In this document: piece by piece, positions 1 to 6,580 of the stretch
How positions within the stretch are numbered: the first letter of the stretch is position 1
Layout of the letters: every line of letters starts with the position of its first letter
Source: Nitrospira sp.
Lineage (GTDB): Bacteria; Nitrospirota; Nitrospiria; Nitrospirales; Nitrospiraceae
Assembly (NCBI GenBank): GCA_025361385.1
Contig: JANYAJ010000241.1
Span: 1-7,680, forward strand
Reading direction: 5' to 3'
Length of the DNA: 7,680 nt
The notes under the pieces: generated by a model
Database searches by the model: none
What the model saw: the letters and a program-made list of their open reading frames with translations, nothing else
Told to the model about the DNA's origin: nothing
Position numbers and translations under genes: made by a program

Positions 1-757
1 CGAGGAGGTAGTTGTGCACCAGGTTCGGCTGCTGCACCACGTAGTACAGGCGGCCGCCGAGCATGTTCAGTGTCTCGTGGGCACCCAACATCTTGGCGAC
101 GGCACAGTAATCCAAATATTTGCTTCCGCCGGATATCGCGATGATTCGGATTTTCGGGAAGTTCCGATGCAGCTCCCCGATCATCTCCAGACCATCCATA
201 TCTGACATCAGGATATCGGTGATCACCACATCAATAGGCTGTGCACAGACCTGTCGCAGACCTTCATTCCCGGTCAATGCCTCCCAGACCTTGTAGCCAG
301 CCCCTTCGAGCGTCTTGCGAAGGAGTTGCAGGATCAGCACCTCATCATCGACGACAAGGACAGAGGCCATTGGGCAGCCACTTGGACCAGCAGAGTCAGC
401 CGATGGTGACACCTGGCGAATGGCCAGGGCCAGATCCGCCGGCATGAACGGCTTCTGAAGTACCACGCTGACGCCCAACTCACGGGCTGCACGATACTGC
501 TCACCAGTTTCATCCCCTGTTAACCCGATAACAACCGCTTCAGAATCGGCTGCCCGCAGCTTCCGGAGCAGATCGATCCCAGCAGCTACTGCAACGTCGA
601 GACTCAGAATGGTGATGTTCGGATGCGTTGACTCGAAGAGCATCCACCCCGTCTGTCCCTCGGTTGCGAGGGTGACCGTATGCCCCAACAGGCGTAATGC
701 GGCATCGAGCTGCTCAAGCAGTATCCCTTCTTCAGCAATCAGAAGAATCGTCGCCAT
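1..757 (-). CDS. Tandem receiver-domain response regulator (3' end cut by window edge)
   Basis: This is a signalling protein with two CheY-like receiver domains and no output domain in the visible 252 residues. Receiver 1 (about 2-115) keeps the hydrophobic strands, the Thr-Gly of LTGDE (T80) and the lysine of QKPF (K102). The acidic pair is EE (9-10), and the expected phosphoacceptor position in ITILSLD is Ser52, so it is probably a pseudo-receiver. Receiver 2 (about 132-230) has the acidic pocket VVDDE (137-139), phosphoacceptor D181 in ITDILMSDMDG and S209, but M232 stands where the conserved lysine is expected. The ATG at 757 is chosen because an in-frame TAG lies two codons upstream; only a weak purine-rich ribosome site is present. 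It lies 170 nt downstream of the NarL-type regulator on the same strand and may take phosphate from the same kinase. Codons 230-252 are all G/C-ending and unlike a receiver; see findings. Confidence 0.85.
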   Translation of the reverse strand, partial: MATILLIAEEGILLEQLDAALRLLGHTVTLATEGQTGWMLFESTHPNITILSLDVAVAAGIDLLRKLRAADSEAVVIGLTGDETGEQYRAARELGVSVVLQKPFMPADLALAIRQVSPSADSAGPSGCPMASVLVVDDEVLILQLLRKTLEGAGYKVWEALTGNEGLRQVCAQPIDVVITDILMSDMDGLEMIGELHRNFPKIRIIAISGGSKYLDYCAVAKMLGAHETLNMLGGRLYYVVQQPNLVHNYLL

Positions 758-927
758 CAGCTAATGACGACTCTCTGGTTGATTTCGCCACACATGGCTC
801 TTGCGGCCAAGACCATAGATCAGATCCCCACCTCCCAGCATTATCGGTCAGAAATGAGGAACGCGGTATCGGCGGGAGGCTGTGGGTGCGGATGTTTTTC
901 GGCGGTATTCACTACCGCCGAATGGAG
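758..927. other. Intergenic region between two response regulator genes
   Basis: This 170-nt gap separates two minus-strand genes. It holds a strong stem-loop immediately after the upstream regulator's stop codon. No convincing -35/-10 pair for the tandem-receiver gene could be seen in the minus direction. Read-through from the kinase/regulator operon is therefore possible, and a separate promoter is neither shown nor excluded. Confidence 0.5.
898..922 (-). terminator. Perfect 10-bp stem-loop just past the NarL-type regulator stop
   Basis: TTCGGCGGTA (898-907) and TACCGCCGAA (913-922) form a perfect 10-bp stem with a 5-nt loop, starting 5 nt beyond the regulator's stop codon on the minus strand. 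In that direction the stem is followed by a run of A, not T, so it lacks the U-tract of a standard intrinsic terminator. It may still end or stabilise the 3' end of the kinase/regulator mRNA. The terminator label is an inference from its position and stem strength. Confidence 0.4.
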
Positions 928-1587
928 TTAGTTTGAGTGCTGCTTGATGAACATGGCGGCGGCTTGTGTGCGGCTGGTGACTTGAAGCTTATCAAAGATG
1001 TTGGAAAGATAGCTTTTAATGGTCTTATCGCTCAGGCCGAGGGCGACGGCAATTTCCTTGTTGGTCTTCCCGTCGGCGACCAAGGGCAAGATTCGTCGCT
1101 CTTGGGGAGACAACATGACATTTTGGCCATTGGCGTCCATCGTCGAAAGGGATCGCATCCGAGCGAGGACAGACTCAGTCACCGCGGGATCGAGAATGGA
1201 CTGCCCGCCGGCTATGGCGTGAATGGCCTGAACCAAGGCTGTCCCCCCGATCGTTTTCAAGAGATACCCTTTCGCACCGGCAAACGTGGTCGACAACACC
1301 GCATGCTCATCCGCGAACGACGTGAGAAAGACGACATGTGTGTCGGGACATGTCCCCAGAATCTCCCGGCAGGCTTCGATGCCACTGCCGTCAGGCAAGC
1401 GGAGATCCAGCAGGACAATGTCCGGTCGGAGACGGATCGCCTCGGTGACGGCAGACGCGACAGAGTTCGCCTCACTCACCACCTGAACCGTCCCCGCTCT
1501 GCGGAACAACGTGTCCAGGCCCATACGGACCACCTCATGGTCGTCCACAAGGAGCAAACGAACCGGCTTAACTGCTTGCGCGAGCAT
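928..1587 (-). CDS. NarL/FixJ-family response regulator (receiver plus LuxR-type HTH)
   Basis: This is the DNA-binding response regulator partner of the adjacent histidine kinase, 219 residues long, the usual length for the NarL/FixJ family. The receiver domain (about 9-125) carries the acidic pair D15-D16 (LLVDDHEVV), phosphoacceptor D61 in LLDLRLPDGSG, the switch residue in LTS (T89/S90) and K111 in GYLLKTIGG. The LuxR-type helix-turn-helix (about 158-215) has the family pattern LSPQERRILPLVADGKTNKEIA followed by LSDKTIKSYLSNIFDKL. The frame is open upstream to 1665, but the ATG at 1587 is preferred. It has GGAGGA five bases upstream and gives the normal start just before strand 1. It overlaps the kinase stop codon by 20 nt, so translation is probably coupled. 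Its targets are unknown; the divergent motor operon and its own operon are obvious candidates by location only. Confidence 0.93.
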   Translation of the reverse strand: MLAQAVKPVRLLLVDDHEVVRMGLDTLFRRAGTVQVVSEANSVASAVTEAIRLRPDIVLLDLRLPDGSGIEACREILGTCPDTHVVFLTSFADEHAVLSTTFAGAKGYLLKTIGGTALVQAIHAIAGGQSILDPAVTESVLARMRSLSTMDANGQNVMLSPQERRILPLVADGKTNKEIAVALGLSDKTIKSYLSNIFDKLQVTSRTQAAAMFIKQHSN

Positions 1588-4500
1588 GCTGATCCTCCAG
1601 CGGGAGTTCGACGAGAATCTGAGCCCCCGATCCAGGCTTTGAGATGATCTGAAAATTCGCGCCAAGCTTGTGCGCTCGCGCAGTCATATTCTGTAACCCA
1701 TGCCCCTGTCCGACAACGTCCGTGAAATTGAACTCGACACCCTCGTCGGTGACCTCAAGGCAGATGCGCCCATTTTTCATCTGCAGGGAGACGTGACCGC
1801 TGCGGCTTTTTGAGTGGCGAAGGCTGTTGCCCATCGCCTCTTGCACGATGTGAAGAATATGAAACGCGCCCAACGGAGTCAACCGCCTGGCGGCTTCCAC
1901 CGCGAGATCGAGAGAAAAATGAACCCCCTGTATGCTCTCCATGGTCACGGCCAGCTCGGTCAGCTTCGCACAGAACTGCTGCCCACTGATCTCGTCATGC
2001 TTGTCCCATACGATATACATCCGCACGTCTGAAATGACTCTGTTTAAGCAGACGACGGCATGCTCCAGCTTCTTGTCGGCCGCCTGATGATCTTCTTGAA
2101 AGAGATAGCGACATTCCTCAAGGCCCATACCGATCGCATAGATGGTTTGGATGATATTGTCGTGGAGGTCCTGGGAAAGCTGCTCCCGCTCTTCCAGCAC
2201 TTTGCGAAGCTGCTCTTCGCTCTTTCGCAATGCCTCTTCCGCCTGTTTGCGATCGGTGATGTCTTGAGTCGTACCGATCGAGCGAGTCGGGCGGCCATCC
2301 GGCGCATAAAACGTCTCGCATTGCTCGTGAACGAACTTGACCCGCCCGTCGGACATGAGCAGCCGGTGCTCGATATTATAACAAGTCCTGTTGGCGACCG
2401 ATTCAGTATAGGACTCGTTGACAAATTGGCGGTCGTCAGGGTGCACCAGCTCAAGGAAGGCCGCATAGAAAGCTCCAAAATGCGCGGAGTCGATCTCGAA
2501 GATACGGTAAATTTCATCGGACCAAGTGAGTATATTCTCGACCAAGTCCAGATCCCAGCTTCCAATATGCGCGATGCGCTGCGCTGCATTTAGTCGAGCT
2601 TCGTTCTGCTGAAGTGCTTCCTCCGCCTGCTTGCGATCGGTGATGTCCTCCGAGATGCCCAATAGATACTGTGGCGTGCCATCGGTGCCGCAGATGGGGA
2701 TCTTCTTCGTATGGAGAAACCGTAATCCATTATCTTTCGTCTGAATGGGCTCTTCCGGAATATCCAGCAGAGAGCCGCTCCGCAGGACTTCCCGATCCTT
2801 GGCTGTAAAAAAGTCGGCTTCCTCTTTCGGGAAGATATCATAGTCGTTCTTGCCCAGGAGTTCATCCCGGCGATAGCCCAGCAACTCTTCCCCTGCCATA
2901 TTGAAACGCAAGAAACGCAGGCTCTTTGCATCCTTCACAAAAATCATGCTGGGAAGGTTTTCGAGTACGGAGTTGATAAAGACCTCTGAATGGCGCAGGT
3001 TCTCCTCAATCAGCTTTTGATCTGTAATGTCAGTCAGGATGCAGTGAGTCCTCAGAAAGTTTCCCTTCGAGTCGCGCTGGACGCGTCCCTCCAGAATGAC
3101 GGCGATTTCCTTTCCGTCCTTTCTCCTGAGTCTGAGATGATTGGTGACGCCGCCGCTTCGCTTGAAATTGCTAAATCCTGCAGGAAACAACACACGCGCG
3201 TCGGGAGGCCAGAAGTCTTCGAACGGCATGCCCAGCAGCTCATCAGGGGAGTACCCGAGCAACGTACAGAGCCCCTTGTTGACATCGATAAAACGCCCCT
3301 CAATGTCCAGCGATTGATAGGCGATCGGCACCTCCTCGAACAGGCTCCGGAAGCGCGCTTCGCTGTCCCGCAATGCCTCCTCCGCCCGCTTGCGCTCGGT
3401 GATGTCCAACATGATGCCCCGCAGAATTGCCGGGCCCTGCTCGTCAATCTCTACCGTCACAATGTCCTGGAGCCACACGGTTCGTCCATCGGCGGCAATC
3501 ATCCGGTATTCGAACGAGTATTTGCGTGTGTCCCGTAAAGATGCGAGGCAATACTCGATGACCCAGTCTCGATCATCCGGGTGAATGTGCGTTTGCCAAA
3601 AGTCCGGCTCATCGATCCAGCGCTGCACGGGATAGCCGAGCACCAATTCAGCCTGGTGGTTGACGAACGAAAACCGCCAGGTCCGCGCGTTGCACTCCCA
3701 CACGATCCCCGGGATCGCTTCGATCAAGTCGCGCTGCCATGCTCGGGCGTGGCAAAGGGCGTCGTTCGCCACCAAAAGTTCTTGCGTTCGCTGAGCCACC
3801 CGCTGTTCCAACTCATCGTTCGACTGCCGCAGCGCCTGTTCCATCTGCTTGCGCTCGGTAATGTCGCGGCCCGCCACGAGGCGGAGATCCCGCCCCTTAT
3901 ACCGGCAGGGTTTAACGACGACTTCTCCGTAGAATATCGAGCCGTCTTTACGCCGTCCCACGGATTCGTAAGGACCTTGCCCTCCCTGCTTCATATTGGC
4001 GATGACCATCTCGCGGGATTCGTCGGCGACAAGATCCAGCACATGCTTCCCAATGAGTTCTCCCGGGCCATACCCGAACATCCGTTCCAAACCTGAACTG
4101 GCTTCGATCATGATCCCTTGATCGTGAATGGCAATGCCGTCGAACGTGGCGTCAGTGAGGCGCCGGTACCGCTCCTCGCTCTCGCGCAACGCCTCTTCGA
4201 TCCGCTTGCGTTCGGTGATGTCGCGAGCGGCCGCGTAAAACATCGGCGGCTCCTGTTCCGGAGCCGGAGTAATCCAGGTCAGCCATCGATAGGACCCATC
4301 ACGGCACCGATATCGATTGTCGAAGTTGATGGCCGGCTCCCCGCGCGACAGCTTCTCCATGACGTCTTGCGTACGAGAACGGTCATCGGGATGAATGAAC
4401 TCCATAAAGGGCTTTGAGCACAATTCTTCTCGGTTGAACCCCAGCGCTCGTTCCCATGCCGGATTGAGCCGTTTGAAATAGCCATCGGTCCCCGCGATGC

Positions 4501-4903
4501 AGAGAAGATCCATGGAGAGGTCGAAAAACTTATCCCGTTCTTGATTCGCCTCACGAGACTCTCGTGTGGCATGGGCTGCACGTTCGCCTGCCCAGCCTGC
4601 CATCACACCAAGCGCGAGACTTGCGAGCACGGACGGCCACCAACTAATTACAACCTCCCACCCGTTCTCTCCCACTAGCGTGAAGTTCATGATATTCAGC
4701 GTACTCCCGAGCAGTCCGGCAACAAGGCCAGCACGAGCCCCCAACAGCCATCCTGCCACGGCCACCGGGATTACGGTGAATACGGCCATACCATCACCAA
4801 CCAGCTGATGCAGGGACGCAAATGCCAGCTCATAGGCCGTCACCGTTCCAAGCACAATCGTGATAGGCACCCACCGAGGCTGACGCTTCAGTATCTGTGT
4901 CAT
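1568..4903 (-). CDS. Membrane sensor histidine kinase with six PAS domains (HisKA_3/NarX-DevS type)
   Basis: This 1111-residue kinase would sense a signal and phosphorylate the overlapping NarL-type regulator. About four hydrophobic helices (roughly 11-35, 39-57, 57-76 and 82-105) form a membrane anchor. Six PAS/PAC modules follow, at about 121-235, 245-353, 385-505, 512-629, 638-758 and 772-885. Each ends in a DIT(E/D)(R/Q)K signature and a short helical linker. The longest linker, about 353-385, looks like a coiled coil (NDELEQRVAQRTQEL). The dimerisation domain (about 905-975) has LSQDLHDNIIQTIY with phosphoacceptor H914. The HATPase (about 1015-1103) shows the N-box IVQEAMGNSLRHS (E1022, N1026), the G1 box DEG (D1053) and GQGHGL. 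The frame is open to 5068. The ATG at 4903 is preferred because it has AGGA 10 nt upstream and begins directly before the membrane helices, whereas upstream candidates lack ribosome sites. No cysteine motif typical of FAD-binding LOV domains is visible, so the ligand is unknown. Confidence 0.93.
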   Translation of the reverse strand: MTQILKRQPRWVPITIVLGTVTAYELAFASLHQLVGDGMAVFTVIPVAVAGWLLGARAGLVAGLLGSTLNIMNFTLVGENGWEVVISWWPSVLASLALGVMAGWAGERAAHATRESREANQERDKFFDLSMDLLCIAGTDGYFKRLNPAWERALGFNREELCSKPFMEFIHPDDRSRTQDVMEKLSRGEPAINFDNRYRCRDGSYRWLTWITPAPEQEPPMFYAAARDITERKRIEEALRESEERYRRLTDATFDGIAIHDQGIMIEASSGLERMFGYGPGELIGKHVLDLVADESREMVIANMKQGGQGPYESVGRRKDGSIFYGEVVVKPCRYKGRDLRLVAGRDITERKQMEQALRQSNDELEQRVAQRTQELLVANDALCHARAWQRDLIEAIPGIVWECNARTWRFSFVNHQAELVLGYPVQRWIDEPDFWQTHIHPDDRDWVIEYCLASLRDTRKYSFEYRMIAADGRTVWLQDIVTVEIDEQGPAILRGIMLDITERKRAEEALRDSEARFRSLFEEVPIAYQSLDIEGRFIDVNKGLCTLLGYSPDELLGMPFEDFWPPDARVLFPAGFSNFKRSGGVTNHLRLRRKDGKEIAVILEGRVQRDSKGNFLRTHCILTDITDQKLIEENLRHSEVFINSVLENLPSMIFVKDAKSLRFLRFNMAGEELLGYRRDELLGKNDYDIFPKEEADFFTAKDREVLRSGSLLDIPEEPIQTKDNGLRFLHTKKIPICGTDGTPQYLLGISEDITDRKQAEEALQQNEARLNAAQRIAHIGSWDLDLVENILTWSDEIYRIFEIDSAHFGAFYAAFLELVHPDDRQFVNESYTESVANRTCYNIEHRLLMSDGRVKFVHEQCETFYAPDGRPTRSIGTTQDITDRKQAEEALRKSEEQLRKVLEEREQLSQDLHDNIIQTIYAIGMGLEECRYLFQEDHQAADKKLEHAVVCLNRVISDVRMYIVWDKHDEISGQQFCAKLTELAVTMESIQGVHFSLDLAVEAARRLTPLGAFHILHIVQEAMGNSLRHSKSRSGHVSLQMKNGRICLEVTDEGVEFNFTDVVGQGHGLQNMTARAHKLGANFQIISKPGSGAQILVELPLEDQHARASS
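1593..1598 (-). promoter_or_regulatory. Strong Shine-Dalgarno that fixes the regulator start
   Basis: Read on the minus strand this is GGAGGA, followed by the five bases TCAGC and then the ATG at 1587. It lies inside the 3' end of the kinase gene. It favours this start over the longer open frame beginning at 1665, which would add 26 residues with no receiver homology. Confidence 0.8.
2232..3406 (-). repeat. Imperfect 32-bp repeats encoding the PAS/PAC-to-linker junctions
   Basis: Near-identical 32-nt blocks lie at 2232-2263, 2616-2647 and 3375-3406. The first and second differ at 3 of 32 positions, as do the second and third. More diverged relatives lie near 3000-3031, 3832-3865 and 4189-4222. 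They encode the DIT(E/D)RK-(R/Q)AEEAL junction at the end of each PAS module. The similarity at DNA level suggests module duplication or gene conversion within this kinase gene, not a mobile repeat. Confidence 0.75.
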
Positions 4904-5051
4904 GGGTATGAGATCCTGCCTCGCTATCGACCGGTGACCGTTTGAAAGAAAGAAGCCGCGCATCCTGAAGGAAAGGCAAGGACTGATGGGCGATTTGGAC
5001 AGCATGTTCGCATAGCGGATGAAATCCTTGTCCTGCCCAGGTCCGGAACAT

Positions 5052-5069
5052 TGTGGCTCGCAAGCCACA
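5052..5069. promoter_or_regulatory. Perfect 7-bp inverted repeat, candidate operator
   Basis: TGTGGCT (5052-5058) and AGCCACA (5063-5069) are exact reverse complements separated by four bases (CGCA). The symmetry and the site between two divergent operons suit a dimeric regulator. It could equally form a small hairpin in the kinase leader RNA. Which protein binds is unknown; the NarL-type regulator encoded nearby is one candidate. Confidence 0.4.
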
Positions 5070-5081
5070 GAATGACTGGTG

Positions 5082-5110
5082 GAGGTACGTTAGTACAGGT
5101 ATTTTGTCAA
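5082..5110 (-). promoter_or_regulatory. Weak candidate sigma-70 promoter for the kinase operon
   Basis: On the minus strand a consensus -35 hexamer TTGACA lies at 5110-5105. After a 17-nt spacer the -10 position reads TACCTC (5087-5082), a poor match to TATAAT. A start here would leave a leader of roughly 170 nt that includes the 5052-5069 inverted repeat. The -35 match could be chance. Confidence 0.22.
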
Positions 5111-5293
5111 GGTGCCACCGCTCTCCATGCATACCGGACAGCCTGTCGGGACTTTCTGCACTCAGAGGGGCCAAATGTGCCGACATCACCGGCATTCTTT
5201 GCCTGGCAACCGATGTTCAAATTCCACACAGCAGACAAATTGAGGGACTTTTGAGAGATTCCTCCTCTGTGATACGCGGCACGAAAGTTGAGT

Positions 5294-5327
5294 GGGCTTT
5301 GCCTGACGTTGAAGCGCAAAGGAGCCC
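5294..5327 (+). other. Imperfect stem-loop in the leader of the motor operon
   Basis: GGGCTTTGC (5294-5302) can pair with GCAAA (5316-5320) and GCCC (5324-5327), leaving a small bulge around 5321-5323. The structure ends about 15 nt before the ribosome site at 5342-5346. No T-tract follows, so it is not a standard terminator. It could affect mRNA stability or ribosome access. Confidence 0.3.
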
Positions 5328-5341
5328 GTCGTGCATGAACT

Positions 5342-5346
5342 GAGGA
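5342..5346 (+). promoter_or_regulatory. Ribosome binding site of the MotA/ZorA-like gene
   Basis: GAGGA lies four bases before the ATG at 5351. It supports that start, which also gives a short N-terminal stretch before the first membrane helix. Confidence 0.65.
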
Positions 5347-5350
5347 TGCG

Positions 5351-6580
5351 ATGATCGATACGTTCAGTCTGTGGGAGTTTTTGAGCCGTGATGCCTCCTT
5401 CTTCGGAGGGCCCCAAAGCCCGATGTTGAGCTGGCTTGGGTCGTTTGGGATCGTGCTCTTCTTCCTCTGGCAAGTCGTGCGGCTACGCAGGGAAATATCC
5501 GGCGCACAACAGCCGTTTGATCGAGTACGACCGATGCTGACCACCCTGGCGAATGAGCGCGGAGACTTGGATCGTGAGCGCTTCACGAGTCGCGCGCTGG
5601 TGGGACTCACGGCCCCGGCTGGGCAATCGACATCAGCACCCAAACGGATTGATTGCGACGACCTGACTACCCTCGAAACGGCCATGCAAAAAGAGCCCAT
5701 GTTTCGGCAGCCCTGGGGTCAATTCCGCAAGACGCTGATCCTGGAGCATGTCCCCTGGTTCGTGGAACCACGCATTTTCAGCACCCGCCGCGCGGAAGAT
5801 ATCTTCACCCAGGACACGCTACTGAGCCATCGCGTCAATTTGGCCTTCTACAGCCAACTGCCTTCCCTGGTGACGGGGATCGGCTTGCTGCTGACGTTCC
5901 TCGCCTTGTTTATCGGCCTCAGCAAACTTCATGCGGACGGGCAAGAGATCGTCGGCATTCAAGGGCTTATCAACGGATTGGCCGGGAAATTCCTCACGTC
6001 CATCGTCGGGCTCATCGCCGCCAATCTCTTCACGCTCATCGAAAAACCGATGGTCTTCCGGCTCATGAACGCGCACCATTCGTTCCTGGGTCTTATCGAC
6101 AAGCTCTTTCCCCGAAAAACCATGGAGCAGATGTTGGAGCAACTCACGCCGGCGCATCAAGCGCAAGGGAAAGGCCTGCAGGCTGCCGGTGGAGAACTGA
6201 GGGAACATGTCGGAGGAATGGGCACAGACAGCCTCACGGCTCCCATCGCCGAGCTCACATCGGCGGTTCGATCCTTCACGAAATTGAAACAGGATGAGCA
6301 GGCAGCCGGACGCCGCATGACGACCGAACTCCCGCGCGTGATCCGTGAAGAATTCACGGCGCCGATGACCGTACTCAACAACTCGATTCATGAGCTCACC
6401 ACGTTGCTCAAAACGATGCACAACCAGCAGACGCAGGCAACCGCAACGCTCGACGATCTCATGAGCCGCCTGACGGACCAGCTTGCCGAGCAGCGAACCG
6501 CGTCTGGCAGCGGACGCTCTGAAGGCAGCCGGTTCTGGCCGAAACGATCGCTGGTGTCCACGCAAGGTCCCTCCGAATGA
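5351..6580 (+). CDS. MotA/TolQ/ExbB-type proton channel subunit, ZorA-like
   Basis: This 409-residue inner-membrane protein is the probable channel subunit of an ion-driven motor, paired with the MotB-like protein encoded next. Helix 1 is at about 25-45. A soluble segment (about 46-160) includes WGQFRKTLI. Helices 2 and 3 carry the family core: SQLPSLVTGIGLLLTFLALF (168-187) and INGLAGKFLTSIVGLIAANL (207-226). T175, T182, T216 and S217 could line the ion path, as Thr/Ser residues do in MotA-class proteins. Residues about 255-380 form a polar, probably helical cytoplasmic tail, and the last 30 are low-complexity. The layout resembles ZorA of Zorya anti-phage systems, but the tail is much shorter than that of type I ZorA (about 700 residues). 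MotA of flagella is shorter and has four helices; no flagellar gene is nearby. The assignment to the proton-channel superfamily is firm, while ZorA-like is an inference. Confidence 0.85.
   Translation: MIDTFSLWEFLSRDASFFGGPQSPMLSWLGSFGIVLFFLWQVVRLRREISGAQQPFDRVRPMLTTLANERGDLDRERFTSRALVGLTAPAGQSTSAPKRIDCDDLTTLETAMQKEPMFRQPWGQFRKTLILEHVPWFVEPRIFSTRRAEDIFTQDTLLSHRVNLAFYSQLPSLVTGIGLLLTFLALFIGLSKLHADGQEIVGIQGLINGLAGKFLTSIVGLIAANLFTLIEKPMVFRLMNAHHSFLGLIDKLFPRKTMEQMLEQLTPAHQAQGKGLQAAGGELREHVGGMGTDSLTAPIAELTSAVRSFTKLKQDEQAAGRRMTTELPRVIREEFTAPMTVLNNSIHELTTLLKTMHNQQTQATATLDDLMSRLTDQLAEQRTASGSGRSEGSRFWPKRSLVSTQGPSE

Larger units (their letters stand above)
4904..5350. promoter_or_regulatory. Divergent intergenic region between the kinase and motor operons
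   Basis: These 447 nt must hold the promoters for the minus-strand kinase operon and the plus-strand motor operon. Visible elements are a perfect inverted repeat (5052-5069), a consensus TTGACA facing the kinase (5110-5105) and an imperfect stem-loop in the motor leader (5294-5327). Open frames cross the region on both strands, but none has a recognisable protein or a good start. I therefore treat the region as non-coding. Confidence 0.55.

Noticed and set aside
937..1647. Long plus-strand open frame (236 codons) opposite the NarL-type regulator.
   Set aside because: It is antisense to a gene with a complete set of receiver and HTH motifs. Its own translation is low in structure and matches nothing I recognise.
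2232..3406. Regularly similar short repeats suggesting a CRISPR array or mobile repeats.
   Set aside because: They are in-frame coding repeats at PAS/PAC junctions, spaced by hundreds of bases of diverged coding sequence.
4830..5195. Minus-strand open frame of 121 codons overlapping the start of the kinase.
   Set aside because: It is out of frame with the kinase N-terminus, which has clear membrane helices, and its translation shows no domain.
5278..5291. Sigma-54-like element GGCACG-N4-TTG upstream of the motor operon.
   Set aside because: The essential GC at -12 reads GA and the preceding T is C. No sigma-54 activator domain is encoded nearby.
5053..5343. Plus-strand open frame of 96 codons that ends 7 nt before the motor operon and could seem to be its first gene.
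   Set aside because: It starts at GTG with no ribosome site, inside the inverted repeat. Its composition looks random and no family is recognisable.
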